64,000 nucleotides of DNA from Astrothelium macrocarpum (taxonomy: Eukaryota; Ascomycota; Dothideomycetes; Trypetheliales; Trypetheliaceae): positions 148,541 through 212,540 of the forward strand of contig JAGEMR010000043.1 of the NCBI GenBank assembly GCA_021030915.1, in the 5' to 3' direction. Below the pieces are notes generated by a model, which was given only the letters and a program-made list of their open reading frames with translations, had not been told where the DNA came from and searched no databases. Of this stretch, positions 35,192-46,387 are shown in pieces; position 1 is the stretch's first letter; the number at the start of each line of letters is the position of its first letter. The position numbers and the translations under genes are program-made.

Positions 35192-36463
35192 GTGAGGTAC
35201 AAACTCGATCCTTTCCTTGTCTTCTCCTTTCTTTTTCCTTGTTCTCTCACACTTTTCTTCCCCTCTTCTCTTAAAGCCCTCGATCAATCCTGGTTCTCAT
35301 TAGCGGATGACGTGTCTGATCGAGATACCTTAAAGAGCGCCGGCATGAAGGAGGTAGCCAGTGGTCCCAAGTACCTCCAAGCTATAGAGAAGGCTCCAGA
35401 GCATCCCTGTTCAATGAAATACTACTAGGTTGTGTTACCAGAGCACGATATCAACATGATCTTTTGTGTTCCCAACATCAGCAGTCTTGCCATAACGCTG
35501 GACCTATTAAATTTTTACCTGTCGCTCATAAACGATTCAATTGGGTTATAGCCCATGCTGCATGTCGTGAGAATTGCATCCATTGTCTCCATCGGCGACT
35601 TGGCATGGTACATAGGCGTTAAGATTGGCGGCTCTCACAGTATCGCATTGGCGGTTTGTCCACTGTGTCTTTATGTACTAGCTCATGTCTGAACCTGAAT
35701 CCTTTCTTTGCTCAGGTCACTGATTGCTTTAAGTTCATGGCATATGGCGAGGATCGCCGTCTCAATTTTGACAAAGACTAGGAACGATACAGAGCGAGCA
35801 CCGCAATGCATCGAATATAAAACTACGGACTACATAACCGTTACCCTTCACGTCTTGTAGGACGATAGGAAACCTTCTCGGACCTCTATAAATCAGGACA
35901 TAGCCTAAGTCTCAGCACATCATGCCGAGACGAACGTGCTGAAATCGTACTACGCCAGCAACTTCGGCCGTTACTCTTATCCATTCAACTATATGTCAGA
36001 ACTCTGGATTGTAGAGTCCGATATCATAAGCAAGAACATCCACGGTGTTACTTGAACAGCAACGCGAGCCTGCCATATGCTCTTTCCCTTCCGACGCGAA
36101 CACCAGAGCTCAGCTCCTGAGGCCAAATTATACATGAACTGGTCCCTGAACAACATTTGTGCCCCCGACTTTCCGCGACGACATGAAACTCACTGGAAAG
36201 ATGAATGCATGCCAGGGCGATCTCATCAAGTACCCGGAGAAAACGATGTATTGCGTGAACGATTCGCCGAGTAATGGTGATGAGGTACTATTGACGAAAG
36301 GGCCCACTCTGCACCTCGGATTCATCCAACGCATTCCTATTGTTCAGATTCGACAAGACTTAATCACAATGATTTCCGCTCATCTAGATGCATTGAGTGA
36401 ATTCCATGGCTCCTCTTCAAAAATCATGCAGCTCAAGTTGCACGTGTTAGATGAACAAGCATG
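35192..36463 (+). pseudogene. Decayed coding-like region, unrecognised
   Basis: Several short open stretches on the plus strand look coding but are broken by stops and frame changes. They are 35192-35428 (ends in KSAGMKEVASGPKYLQAIEK..), about 35555-35655 (LHVVRIASIVSIGDLAWYIG), and 36159-36464 (DDMKLTGKMNACQGDLIKYP..). No single spliced model joins them and no family is recognised. It may be a degraded gene or transposon; it lies next to the inverted-repeat cluster. Confidence 0.3.
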
Positions 36464-37024
36464 ACCCTAACATAGTATATAGAAAAAAAAACACCGAGGC
36501 TCAGCCATGGGTCCTATGTTTGTGAGAGTGCTGCAATGAGCAAAAATGGAACAATATGCTGAAGCAGCATCGTCATTCGCGCGCCTGGCCAACACCAATA
36601 CTACCCGACTTAACCCATTAGAGGATAGAACATGCGAAATAACCATATCTCTATCTTTTCATCTTGCACTTTTGCTTTTGCCTACTACGTGCACCTTCGT
36701 TGGCCACTTCGTCACTAGGAAGTTTTAAGAAAGCACCTATAAATCATGGCAGGTCTTACAATTTCGTTGCTTCTTTGCGGCCTCTATATCCAATACATTT
36801 TATATATAGGTGGACGGCCCTTTAAGAGCTACCAAGGTTGCTTAACCAGACGGCAAGAAGAGCTTACAGACAAGCGACTGCTAATTCAGTGGTCCTGCGC
36901 TTACCTATCTACCAAGAATCATGATTGAGACTTGGGTCTGTTGAACGTGTCTTAAACCCCTCTAAATTAACTCTCAAGGACTTTCATGACCGAGTATTGT
37001 ATCAAAAGTAGCCCCAAAGTTCTC
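36464..37024. other. Short gap downstream of the NLR-like gene
   Basis: Contains an A-run at 36483-36491 and small ORFs without support. Confidence 0.35.
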
Positions 37025-40000
37025 CTACCGATGTGCAATTCCAACAAATTTATCGTAATCCTGGGATTTCATACTCAGCTCAATTCCCATCAAGGGGTCG
37101 ATCCGGTTTCGGTAGCCTATGCCCTCCAGCTCGTACTGCATAGCAGTATGGTAGTTGTTCAAGCGACCGCATGTCTCGGAAAGCGCAAACGCAGTCCGAC
37201 AAACAGCCCCAGGATGGCACTCGCTGGTTTTCAGAATCTCAAGTGCGTCTTCAAAAAAACCGCTATTTAAAGAGTTAGCTGCGTTTGGAAATCGGGGTGG
37301 AGAGCCGTACATGGATACACCAAGATCTCCGTGAGCGACCAGGACACTGCCCAACTTATGCAGCGTAAAGGCTGTGTAATGGTGAAGAGGCATCAAGTGC
37401 GTTCGAATCAAGAGGCACTTCTCGAAAGCGTCAACTGCTTTCTCATGAGAGATTTGCCCGGACAGGTATTGGTTCCAATAGATATTGCCAAGGTGGAACA
37501 AAGATCTAGAGAGATGCTCACGTCAGTCCCGATTCTGTGGGAAAGGAGAATTTCGCTTTCGATAGCTTTAGTGGGTCAATGTAAACTTATGCAAGCTTCA
37601 CACTTACAAAGCTGTTGAAATGCTTCCCTCGCCTCGAAGCTTTCGTGCTGCCGCCAGAGCCTTTTCACAATATTCAAGTGCCTCATCTAATCTACCAAGC
37701 AATCTCAGGCATAGGCTCATGTTGTTGAGGTAATAGTTGTCTATGTTGCTTGTCAAGTCATTACGTTCAAGCAGATTTTGCAAAATCGGTAGAGCCTTAG
37801 CTGGCTGATCTTCCGCCATTAGAGATACAGCGATATTACCATTGGCCGCTTCGATCCACATTTGATCGCTGAGATTGCCAAGTCGCTTGTTTTTTTCTCG
37901 GATATCTCGGATCTTGGTGTGCAAAGCAAGAGAGCTGTCGGGAGAAGTCATTTCAAATTCGGCAGAAGCTTGTACGTTGTACAAGTATGTCGACATATCT
38001 CGGACGAACCAGGTGCTATAGCCAGGGTGAATCCCGGTCCGAATAGCTTTGTCGCAGATGGCATTTGCTTTCTGGGAAATATCTTGTGCCATTCTGTATT
38101 GACCTTTCTCTACGAAAAACCTATAATACAATCAGTGGAAAGGAACTGTACTGGAAGATCAGGAATACCATGAGCATCGGGTCGCTATCTCACATAGCAG
38201 TATCGGACATCCAAGCTCATCATTGTACCAAGCATAGGTATCCAGTAGGGCAAGTACTTGACAAGACAGCTCCCCACAAGATTTCCACGCTCCATGCAGT
38301 GGCTCGCCGTCGGGGTGATGGGGAAAAGCTGCGTTTAGGATGAACAACAACCTATTGAAGATCTCGAGCTTTTCTCCAGAACTCATTTCCTCCAAAACAG
38401 CAATCCGAACCAGTCGATGACAAGAAATCTGATCATTCTTTTGGTTTCTGTCAACCAAGGATTTCTGACGAAGAACAGCGAGCGAGGTGTTGAGCCTGGA
38501 GACCGGGTGAATGTGATGCAATTATGCTATTACTAATCTACTCACTCTTTAGTTCCATTAAACGGACTTTGCAAGAGCTTCTCTAGCATTGGGAGCTCGG
38601 ATAGCAAATCAGGTCCTTCAAACAGCCTAAACAGGTCAATCTAGGGGGACCAGGTCTTAACATATTTTAATAAGAACGTAGACAAGTAATTCGAACATTT
38701 CCGAGAGCTCATAAGATCTGGTGCAATCCGTAAGATAGAGAAAGAACTCACATGTCTTCTGTACATTTCCGTTGAAAAAGCAGCAGTGGTACCCCTGAGA
38801 CGTCGAGGAAGGCGATCATTTGTATCATGACGCGAGACTTTTCCTCAGCGACAGGATCACAAGTTGAGCGAATACCTGCTAGTGTCCACGTCGTGTTGAT
38901 AGAGTTCTGATATTTTTGGGCGCTGTCCAACTTCATACTACCATCAAACAAAATTTCTCGCTCAAATTCAGGGTGCATCTCCAAGAATTGTGTAATCGAA
39001 ATCCCACAGCTTGCAATATAGGATCCCAGAAGATCTAACGCTAATGGTAGGCATCCTACGGTTTGGCAAATCTCTTTAACGTTTTTCAGTTCTTGTTCGG
39101 CAACGTTATTCCCCTCAGAATCCTTGATCAGACGCAAAAGAAACTCTTGGCCATCAGTTATGGAGAAACAGTGTATGTCAATTATACCGTCAAAGCTTGT
39201 GAATCGACGTGCTACGCCTTGACTTCGTGTTGTCAATATGACGGTTCCTTTCGCGCCAGTAGGCCACGATGACTGGAGTAGGTCAAAATCTTCAACATTG
39301 TCAAACACCATCAGCCAGTTGGACTGTTTAGCAGAAGTGGATGGACCTATAGAAACTCAGCAGCAGCTATGCACGCATAATTCATATGACATACCGTTTT
39401 TGGGACCTTTAAGCAGCCATCTCTTCACAATTTCTCTCAATTGGTTAGGATTTTGGATTGTGTCACCCGCAAGCCCAGTGACATGCGCAATATTGCTAAA
39501 TGAATCATTAATTTTAAGTGAAGTGTCTGCTGCAATCCATAATATGATGGAATATTCTTGGATAGACCGATGTGCAAACTCCAAGGCAATCTGGGTCTTT
39601 CCGACCCCGCCAAGTCCACAAAGGCACGCAACCGCAAGTTCTTCTGGGGGACGGCCAGGCTTCAATCGACTTCGGAGTCTTCGAATTTCTAACTCGCGCG
39701 CGTGGAACCAGGGATTCCGCAACGTTGGCAGATTGTTGAACGGATCTTCGCGGTGAAGCATAGATGCGTCCTTCAAAGACAGCCTGTGGAGCAGCTGTTG
39801 GTGACGGGTTTGTTGCACTTTTTCTTGGATTTCATAGAAAGCAACTCTAGCTTCGACATCCACTTCTGCAACCAAATCCTTTAACTTTGTCAGCTGTCGT
39901 CGCTCGAATTGATTGCGTACGCGTCCAAATGACGCAGAGAAGACGTTCGCTAGACATTCAGCTTCGGCTCGTCCACGCACAAAGCAGACTTACTGATTGT

Positions 40001-40872
40001 ACTCCGCCTGAAGAACTTGACGGCGTCACGAAGGATCCCGAATATCACCTTATGATACTCGTTCAAAGTGACTTTCAAACGATCAGAACAACCCTGAGCG
40101 TTCTCAACCAATTTCGTCCAATAAAAGGAGAACCTCGACAGGCTGTGTTTGATGCAATCAAATATCTCAGAAACCTGTTGAAGAGTTTTGGTGTACTGTA
40201 CTACTACCTATACATCAGTCAGTAAGATCCTTGCGTAACATTGGTAGTACTATGACGAAGTTAGGGAAGTACAGGTGATGAGTGCGCCAGAACCACGGCA
40301 AGACACTTTCATTTGCCCGAGACGCTCTAGGACTTGCATATGTCTCTCTATTATAACACAAATGAAATACATATTGAGGAGCCAATCTTTGGTATAACTG
40401 CAGTATCAGGATAGGCTCCAGACGGTGTGATAGTTTTGGTCAACTATGTATATCCCTCAATTGCTTTTGCTTCTCTACGTCGTCTCCTGATCTGGCACTT
40501 TTCTCATCTCTTCATTCGAAATTGAAAGCTAAATATGACTCTTGATTGCCTTTAGGCTGATTACAATTGCGGGGAATACGGTACCTCTAGCATGAAGAAC
40601 ACTCCTGCCCAGGCTAGCGACACTGTTATAGAACTACCCTCGAGACAGACCTTTACAACTTCTGAGAACGACTGTAGAGAGGTGAAGAAGGGTTCAAATT
40701 GTTGGCGAAATCGTTCAGCCTTACGTTCACCATATCGTTGACGTAAGTATGAGGCATAGCAAACTAAATCTTGGTCACTAGTAACAGCAGCCTGCATAGA
40801 CGAGGCTTCGTTTCTGTTGACACCAAAAGACTTTTGCAACGCGACCACAAACTCCTCGGATTCGACAGACAT
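37025..40872 (-). CDS. NLR-like STAND protein: helical N-domain, NB-ARC, TPR-like repeats
   Basis: Eight exons joined by hand: 40872-40585, 40207-39994, 39949-39395, 39346-38752, 38626-38546, 38495-38169, 38120-37608, 37505-37025; 1017 aa, all phases agree. The N-terminal ~170 residues are helical and resemble the N-domain of fungal STAND proteins of the DUF7708 kind (tentative). NB-ARC: P-loop GLGGVGKT (279-286), Walker B WLMVFDNVED (363-372), ILTTRS sensor, and GCLPLAL. The C-terminal ~450 residues are helix pairs with TPR spacing (LYNVQASAEFEM.., LCLRLLGRLDEALEYCEKAL). In fungi such proteins take part in non-self recognition and programmed cell death; effector and ligand are unknown here. 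Intron 1 is 377 nt, far longer than the rest. The gene appears intact. Confidence 0.82.
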
Positions 40873-42506
40873 TGTGTTAAGAAAAACAATCAATTCACAG
40901 AGAGCAATTTCTAGTACTAAACAGTGCCTTAAACATATGAAACTTGAGGCTCTTGGAGAAGAGCAATGCTCCTCCATTTCGCCCGATGCTAAGTGTAGCC
41001 CAGCGTATCGTCGTTACTCGTAACTTCATTCGTATTGGATCAGAGACAAGCTGTTGACACGTAATGCCATCAGTTTGGCCATAACAAACCCAGGAAGCCA
41101 ATTTCTCCAATGAAACGGTCAGATAAGGCTACTGCCTTGCATTGTGATCTGCTCTCTCCCAACGTTATGCCGCATGCAGCCATCGGGCATTCACCAGCCT
41201 GGAAATGCTCCCTGTAGAAGATGCATGGTGACTTCGGTTGGAATTGGCTTAATCCTCGTCTTTATCGCCACTCTCGTTGTCATCGTCCCTTCTTGAACCA
41301 GTACCTCCATTACTACTTCCCCCACCACCACTTCCTCCCCCAGTAGTGCCACTTCCAGAGCCACCTCCAGAACCGGATCCGGCGCCACCGCCGCTCGTGC
41401 TCTCTTCAGGTGTCCCTTCACTATCAGGTGGACTCATGTTGGAGTCACAGAGGTATCTCAGTTATTGTTTTCGCTTTCTCCAATGTCCGACGAGCTCGAT
41501 TGTGATGCTTGCATTTGCTGCTGGTAATTGTCGCTGGAGAAGTGAGTAACATTGGACAGGTTGAAAACGTCGTAACTTACTTGCTTCACGGTCACGCCTA
41601 TGAACCGCTGGTAAGAACACTTCCTCTAACGGGCGCGAGTTTCCCGTTCATGTTGCGAAATGCTCGATACGTGTCCCTTTATACCTCGCCCGACAGACTG
41701 CCAGGTAGGATACAAAGCACATATGCACGTTGAGTTGTTCATGCCCAACAGCCTCGTCTTTGCGCAACTTCATTGCAATCGTGATGATTGACTGCGGCTG
41801 AGATAGCACCTATCAGATAGGATGTTACTTTAATGCCGCGTCCATGGGCGGAATAACTACCCCGAGCGTCTTGCTTCTTCCGGGCGACCCGTCAGAAAGT
41901 GGTCCGAGTAACCGCGGCTGCCTTGTTTTGCCTTGCAAGGGTTACGTCGCCTCCAAATTAGCTTAGACATCGTGCTCTGTGGGTCTGGCCCGTTCAGCAG
42001 TGCCCTCCCACAGATCCAGCTACGATTCGTTTCCACTTCTCTATCTTGAGCTGCATGCAGCACTGTGAAGGAGCTGTGCTTTTTCCCGATGCCATGGCGC
42101 TCCGAAAAATGCGCACTCGCTGCAGAATGCTTGTTCCCCCCCGGGCTCCATGTCCGATCACACCTCAGGTTCTAACATTTGGCGGCTCAAAAAAGTCTAG
42201 GATACGGAATTAGCGCTCGGAAAGGTCTTATTATTCTGAATGTCGCTGGTTCTTCGTCACCATAGGTCCGTTAGTTCTCTATACTTCCAAAAGGGGCAAA
42301 AGCCTCATTAAGAAGTTGTGCAGATAATTATGCTATGTGCATAGCTGATTCAATCCAGGGGATTTTCATATGTTGCCGCGTCCTAGCATCCCTCTTTAGT
42401 CCTTGCGTCCAGCTTTATGAAGTGACATGGCAGCACAGACATCCTGGCAGAATGTACGTTGGGTCTTTTCCACCAGATTTTCCATTCACTGCTCACAGAC
42501 CCTAAG
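40873..42506. other. Gap with one weak small ORF
   Basis: Shared upstream region of the NLR-like gene and the serine hydrolase. Only the Gly-rich ORF at 41249-41437 (listed separately) is notable; the rest shows nothing I can support. Confidence 0.4.
41249..41437 (-). CDS. Possible small Gly/Ser-rich acidic-tailed protein (weak)
   Basis: A 62-codon ORF starting MSPPDSEGTPEESTSG, then a run of Gly/Ser/Thr and an acidic end (DNESGDKDED). Just upstream on the same strand another short open stretch encodes Gln/Ser-rich sequence (QQQMQASQSSSSDIGESE), which could be a separate exon, but no good donor site links the two. It may be only a GC-rich simple sequence. Confidence 0.2.
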   Translation of the reverse strand: MSPPDSEGTPEESTSGGGAGSGSGGGSGSGTTGGGSGGGGSSNGGTGSRRDDDNESGDKDED

Positions 42507-44303
42507 ATGTTGGGACGTTTACAAACCGTTGAAACCCAAATTGAGAGTATCCGGGAACGCTGTAAGGTTCCCTCAATCTCGGTTGGCATCGTACACGACG
42601 GGAAGCTCCTTTATCAACATAGCATTGGCGAACGTGACCGTGAAAGTGAGAGACTAGCAGATATCGAAACATTGTACATGGCCTGCTCAATATCCAAGTT
42701 CTTCGTCTCTGCAAGCGTTGGTATCCTCGTAGAGGAGGGCCAATTAAGCTGGAATGACCCCGTGTCCGAGTACTTACCTGCTTTTAAGACATCTAAAGCT
42801 CCCTTTATCGGAGAAAAGGCGACCTTCGTAGACATACTGAGGCATTCCGCTGGCCTTTCGAATCCAGTGGTATCTATGATAGGTCCCTATGGAAAAGTCA
42901 TTTTACCAGAAGAGGACTTTTTGGAAGCCGTAAGAGATGCACCTGCCAGTTCCTTTAAGCAGGATAGTGGTGAATGTAGCTGGGAATATAGCAACATTGG
43001 TTACGGAATCATAGCAATGGCGGTGCAGCAAGTCACTGGAATTCGATATTCGCAATTTCTCAAGGACAGGATCCTAAAACCACTAAAAATGTTCCATACC
43101 GCCGTTGATGAAGAGCAGCTAGCTGGAAGCACGAATCTTGCTGTTCCCTATGTACAGCTAGAAAACGGCGATTGGGCACATTTGGAACATGAATGGACCT
43201 CTGAGAAGAACACTCCAGTGCTAGCGTCGTTCGGTATAAGAATCTCTGTGAGTGATACATTGAAATTCTGTGTTGCAACGATGGCTGCAGAAAAAAAGGA
43301 GATCGGGAAACTCTCCCAGCAGCCAGAATTTCTCAAAGACACAGAACTCAACCCTCTGAAACAAATGCAAGGAATACGCAACGGCGCATGTTGGACCAGA
43401 CCTCACAATGACCAATTTCAAACCACCTCTCAATTTCACCTTGGCTGGATGAAGGCAGTAATCCCATCGTGCCAACTTAGCTGGGGTTCATACAACGAAA
43501 AAATCTTCCACGGTGATTGCATTGCAAACCGATATATCCTTGGACAAGATTCTGCTCAGAAGCAGATCGAAATATCTAAGCATACGGGACTTGGTATCGG
43601 CTGTAGTACTTCGGTCAATACTTTTCCTGAGACCCAGAGTGCCGTTGTCGTATTTTGCAACGGGCTAAACCTCGGCGATGCTGCCGACTTTACCGCTCAG
43701 TTATATATACAAGAGCTTTTTGACCTTCTGCCTCGTCAAGATATCGGACCGCTCATCAAATTGGAAACAAAAGAACGTCATGAAGAATTTTACAAGGTGA
43801 TTATGCGCGAATGGCTGGAGAATCGCAAGATGGATGATCCCGAATCGCCTTTGGAAGAATTCGTTGGTAATTACCGAGGACTTGGAATCACGATATCCGT
43901 TCGTCTTGGAGAAAAAGTACACAGACTATTTGCCGAAATGAATCGAAAGGATGTTTGTTTGCCATTAGAATTCTACGGCAGGGATCAGTATAGCTACATG
44001 CCTACAACGCGTGATGATTGGCTTCGTGGAGGATGGCTCGACTGGGACTATTACGAAGTTGGCATTTTGGCCTTTACAAGATCAGCAGATGGCAAAGTGG
44101 ATGGGTTCAATTGGAAGTGGGATCAATTTTCAACACCATCAAAGTTTATGAAGTTCTCTGGGCGTTCGTTTAGTGAACAGACTTCAAAGACAGATTCAAA
44201 TAAGGATGAAATCACTGAGAAATCGAACGGAGAAAGCGAAAAATCCTTAAGCGATAAGCGATTAAGCAGTAGTCTGACCAAATGGCTTTACAAAATTGGA
44301 TAA
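42507..44303 (+). CDS. Beta-lactamase-fold serine hydrolase (class C / LACTB-like)
   Basis: Single exon, 598 aa. The serine beta-lactamase/penicillin-binding fold is shown by S-x-x-K at Ser61-Lys64 (MACSISKFF), FVDILRHSAGLSNP, and the Y-x-N motif at Tyr161-Asn163 (WEYSNIGYG). A C-terminal domain of ~150 residues (FVGNYRGLGITISVRLGEK onward) resembles the beta-barrel found after the catalytic domain in fungal members. Many such genes sit in secondary-metabolite clusters, acting as esterases, hydrolases or transferases; the substrate is unknown. No signal peptide is seen, so the enzyme is probably cytosolic. The end is Lys/Ser-rich. ATG 42507 is preferred: the frame is open upstream but has no earlier ATG. 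Confidence 0.88.
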   Translation: MLGRLQTVETQIESIRERCKVPSISVGIVHDGKLLYQHSIGERDRESERLADIETLYMACSISKFFVSASVGILVEEGQLSWNDPVSEYLPAFKTSKAPFIGEKATFVDILRHSAGLSNPVVSMIGPYGKVILPEEDFLEAVRDAPASSFKQDSGECSWEYSNIGYGIIAMAVQQVTGIRYSQFLKDRILKPLKMFHTAVDEEQLAGSTNLAVPYVQLENGDWAHLEHEWTSEKNTPVLASFGIRISVSDTLKFCVATMAAEKKEIGKLSQQPEFLKDTELNPLKQMQGIRNGACWTRPHNDQFQTTSQFHLGWMKAVIPSCQLSWGSYNEKIFHGDCIANRYILGQDSAQKQIEISKHTGLGIGCSTSVNTFPETQSAVVVFCNGLNLGDAADFTAQLYIQELFDLLPRQDIGPLIKLETKERHEEFYKVIMREWLENRKMDDPESPLEEFVGNYRGLGITISVRLGEKVHRLFAEMNRKDVCLPLEFYGRDQYSYMPTTRDDWLRGGWLDWDYYEVGILAFTRSADGKVDGFNWKWDQFSTPSKFMKFSGRSFSEQTSKTDSNKDEITEKSNGESEKSLSDKRLSSSLTKWLYKIG

Positions 44304-46387
44304 CACCACTGTTGAGGAAGACGATCCAAATAAACGTTGTAATGGGATTTGGCAAAGATAATCCTAGGCATGCAGCGAGGAACGAAAGTGATGAGCTGTG
44401 GGGAGTTGTAGTGTTGTTAGGGTTCAACACCAATCGAGTTCAGAGCCGACCGCGAAGTTAGTCTCTGCCGCTAAAACTAGATGTTTGCAGGCGTCGGTCA
44501 GTTGCTAAAGAGACTCTCCTTTAATTAAACTATCCAGTATTGTCAGCATGCCTTTATATTCATTGGTAGTAGCCAAGCAATCAATTTAGAAAGCAGACCA
44601 TTTGAAGACATGAGCCAAACCAAGCACTACGGTGAAAAGCAAAACACAGAAGATCCAGATGTAAGAGTTTAAATTGATCAAAACCAGAAAAGCTTTGATG
44701 AATCCCAGCGTCTGAATTAGGCAATCCGAGCACGAAGTGAGTTTCCTCTCTATAGACACCCAGCTACCTGTGATCACGATTTCACGCTCAATCAGCATCA
44801 CAAGGGTACAATCATCGAGCAACCCAATAAAAGCTTTTGAAGTCATACAAATGTCTGATGATATTACCCTACTGTCTACGAAGAATAGTCAAATTAGGGA
44901 AGAGTTGAAAACGAAAATTTCGTGATACAGAAACGGATTATAGAGGTACTACTGAGTGCATACTGTCTAGTATCTGAAAACGCTGGAACTGATACCATTG
45001 TCACTGGTTCCGTTGAAACCATTCAAGAACCAAGTCTTGGTATGCCCTACCGCCCAACATAAAATGACTCGTTAAAGTGAAATCAGCGCCTACAGCACCA
45101 CTCAGCAACGCCCATCTAAATAGTAGCTAACCACAAGGTTTAACAATCCATTACGATAAGCTCCACGTGGATGATAATTAGAAGCCACGGGCTGCCAGAT
45201 TCCCGTTTCATTCGTCTTCGTACCATCCTACTCAGCAAAGCCACCGAATATGACAACTTCGCCAACGTCAGCGGCGAACCGCTTCGCGCCACGAAGATGA
45301 ACACTGCAGTAGTCTAGCCCGCTTTGCTCACACATTGAGCATACTCAGCTGCGCGCCTTGCTTCTTGTGTTGGCAAGCGCGCAAGATCGGAATAGATTAA
45401 GAAGATCTCTGGTTTTTTTTTGAGACCTGTAACAATCTGGTCTCCGGATCTGGCCATCCAGGTGGCTCATTTTCTCCTGCCGCAGACAGGTGATTTTACT
45501 TGCTTTTTTCATTCCCTACTCGGGCATTCCAAATCCGCATAGACGAGGTGTGCCTTAGGGTTTACCTCGTAAGCTCTGATAAGCATGGCCACGATTGTAT
45601 CGTCGAATTATCATCGATGACTGAAGATCGAAGATCAGAACAATAAGACCGGCGAGAATAGGTAACCATTACTTTACGATATCGGATGAACATTGAGTGA
45701 AGCCAATGCTTAATAAAATAAGCTAGCGAGATGCGGCTTCGGCAAAGCAGCCTTATGCCAGAAACCTCTCAGCCGGGCCTCATCGAGTCATGCATGAGAT
45801 ACTCGGCGAGGTAAAAGTGGGGCGGCACAAAAATCTCAAGACTGATGCGCAGGTACCGGTACACTAAGCTTGTGCCGCATAGCCTATATTGCTGCTTAAA
45901 AAAGCAATGCAGCCAATGAAAGCATTGGACTTTGGCCCCCACTGGTCGGAAACGTCTTCTTATGAGGCTCTTACAGGCCTTTGACGAATGAAATACCAAT
46001 AATGTCGCGAAGGACCGAGGATATGAGCCAAGGTTAGTAATCTTTTTCTCCTACGTTTTAAGACACTACCATGATGTCCGCAAGATATAGAGATGGGTTA
46101 GTCTGTTGACGCATAAGTCCACCACTAATATCAATCCTCTGGTACAATGCATTCACGTGCTGTGGATGCAATTGTGATCGGAGATGCACGATGTCAGTCC
46201 ACTAACTATTTGCTAGAAAAATCATGGATACAAAGCTTAGAACAACTTTACCGCCATTTGCCTCTGGCTTCACCTCCCTTTTTGAGGTCGTGAACCCTGT
46301 CAGAGACTTCTGATGCTCCAATGATTCGTAAACTCCCCTCGTAAATCATTGTGAAATCGTACAGAAGCGACAAGCCAACATTCTGAC
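44304..46387. other. Two-kilobase gap with a pseudogene
   Basis: Lies between the convergent 3' ends of the hydrolase and the CYP52 gene. Apart from the pseudogene listed separately, there is a small ORF at 44586-44846 (-) with a hydrophobic C-terminal half (86 codons), which I do not call as a gene. Confidence 0.4.
44995..45610 (-). pseudogene. Broken gene remnant, family not recognised
   Basis: On the minus strand, protein-like segments follow one another but are separated by stops and at least one frame change. Examples are TIVAMLIRAYEVNPKAHLVY (stop after about 33 codons), DQIVTGLKKKPEIFLIYSDL, AEYAQCVSKAG, then after a frame shift LDYCSVHLRGAKRFAADVGE and VVIFGGFAE with another stop. 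The segments keep amphipathic, enzyme-like character, which random sequence rarely shows. I cannot name the family. Confidence 0.4.
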
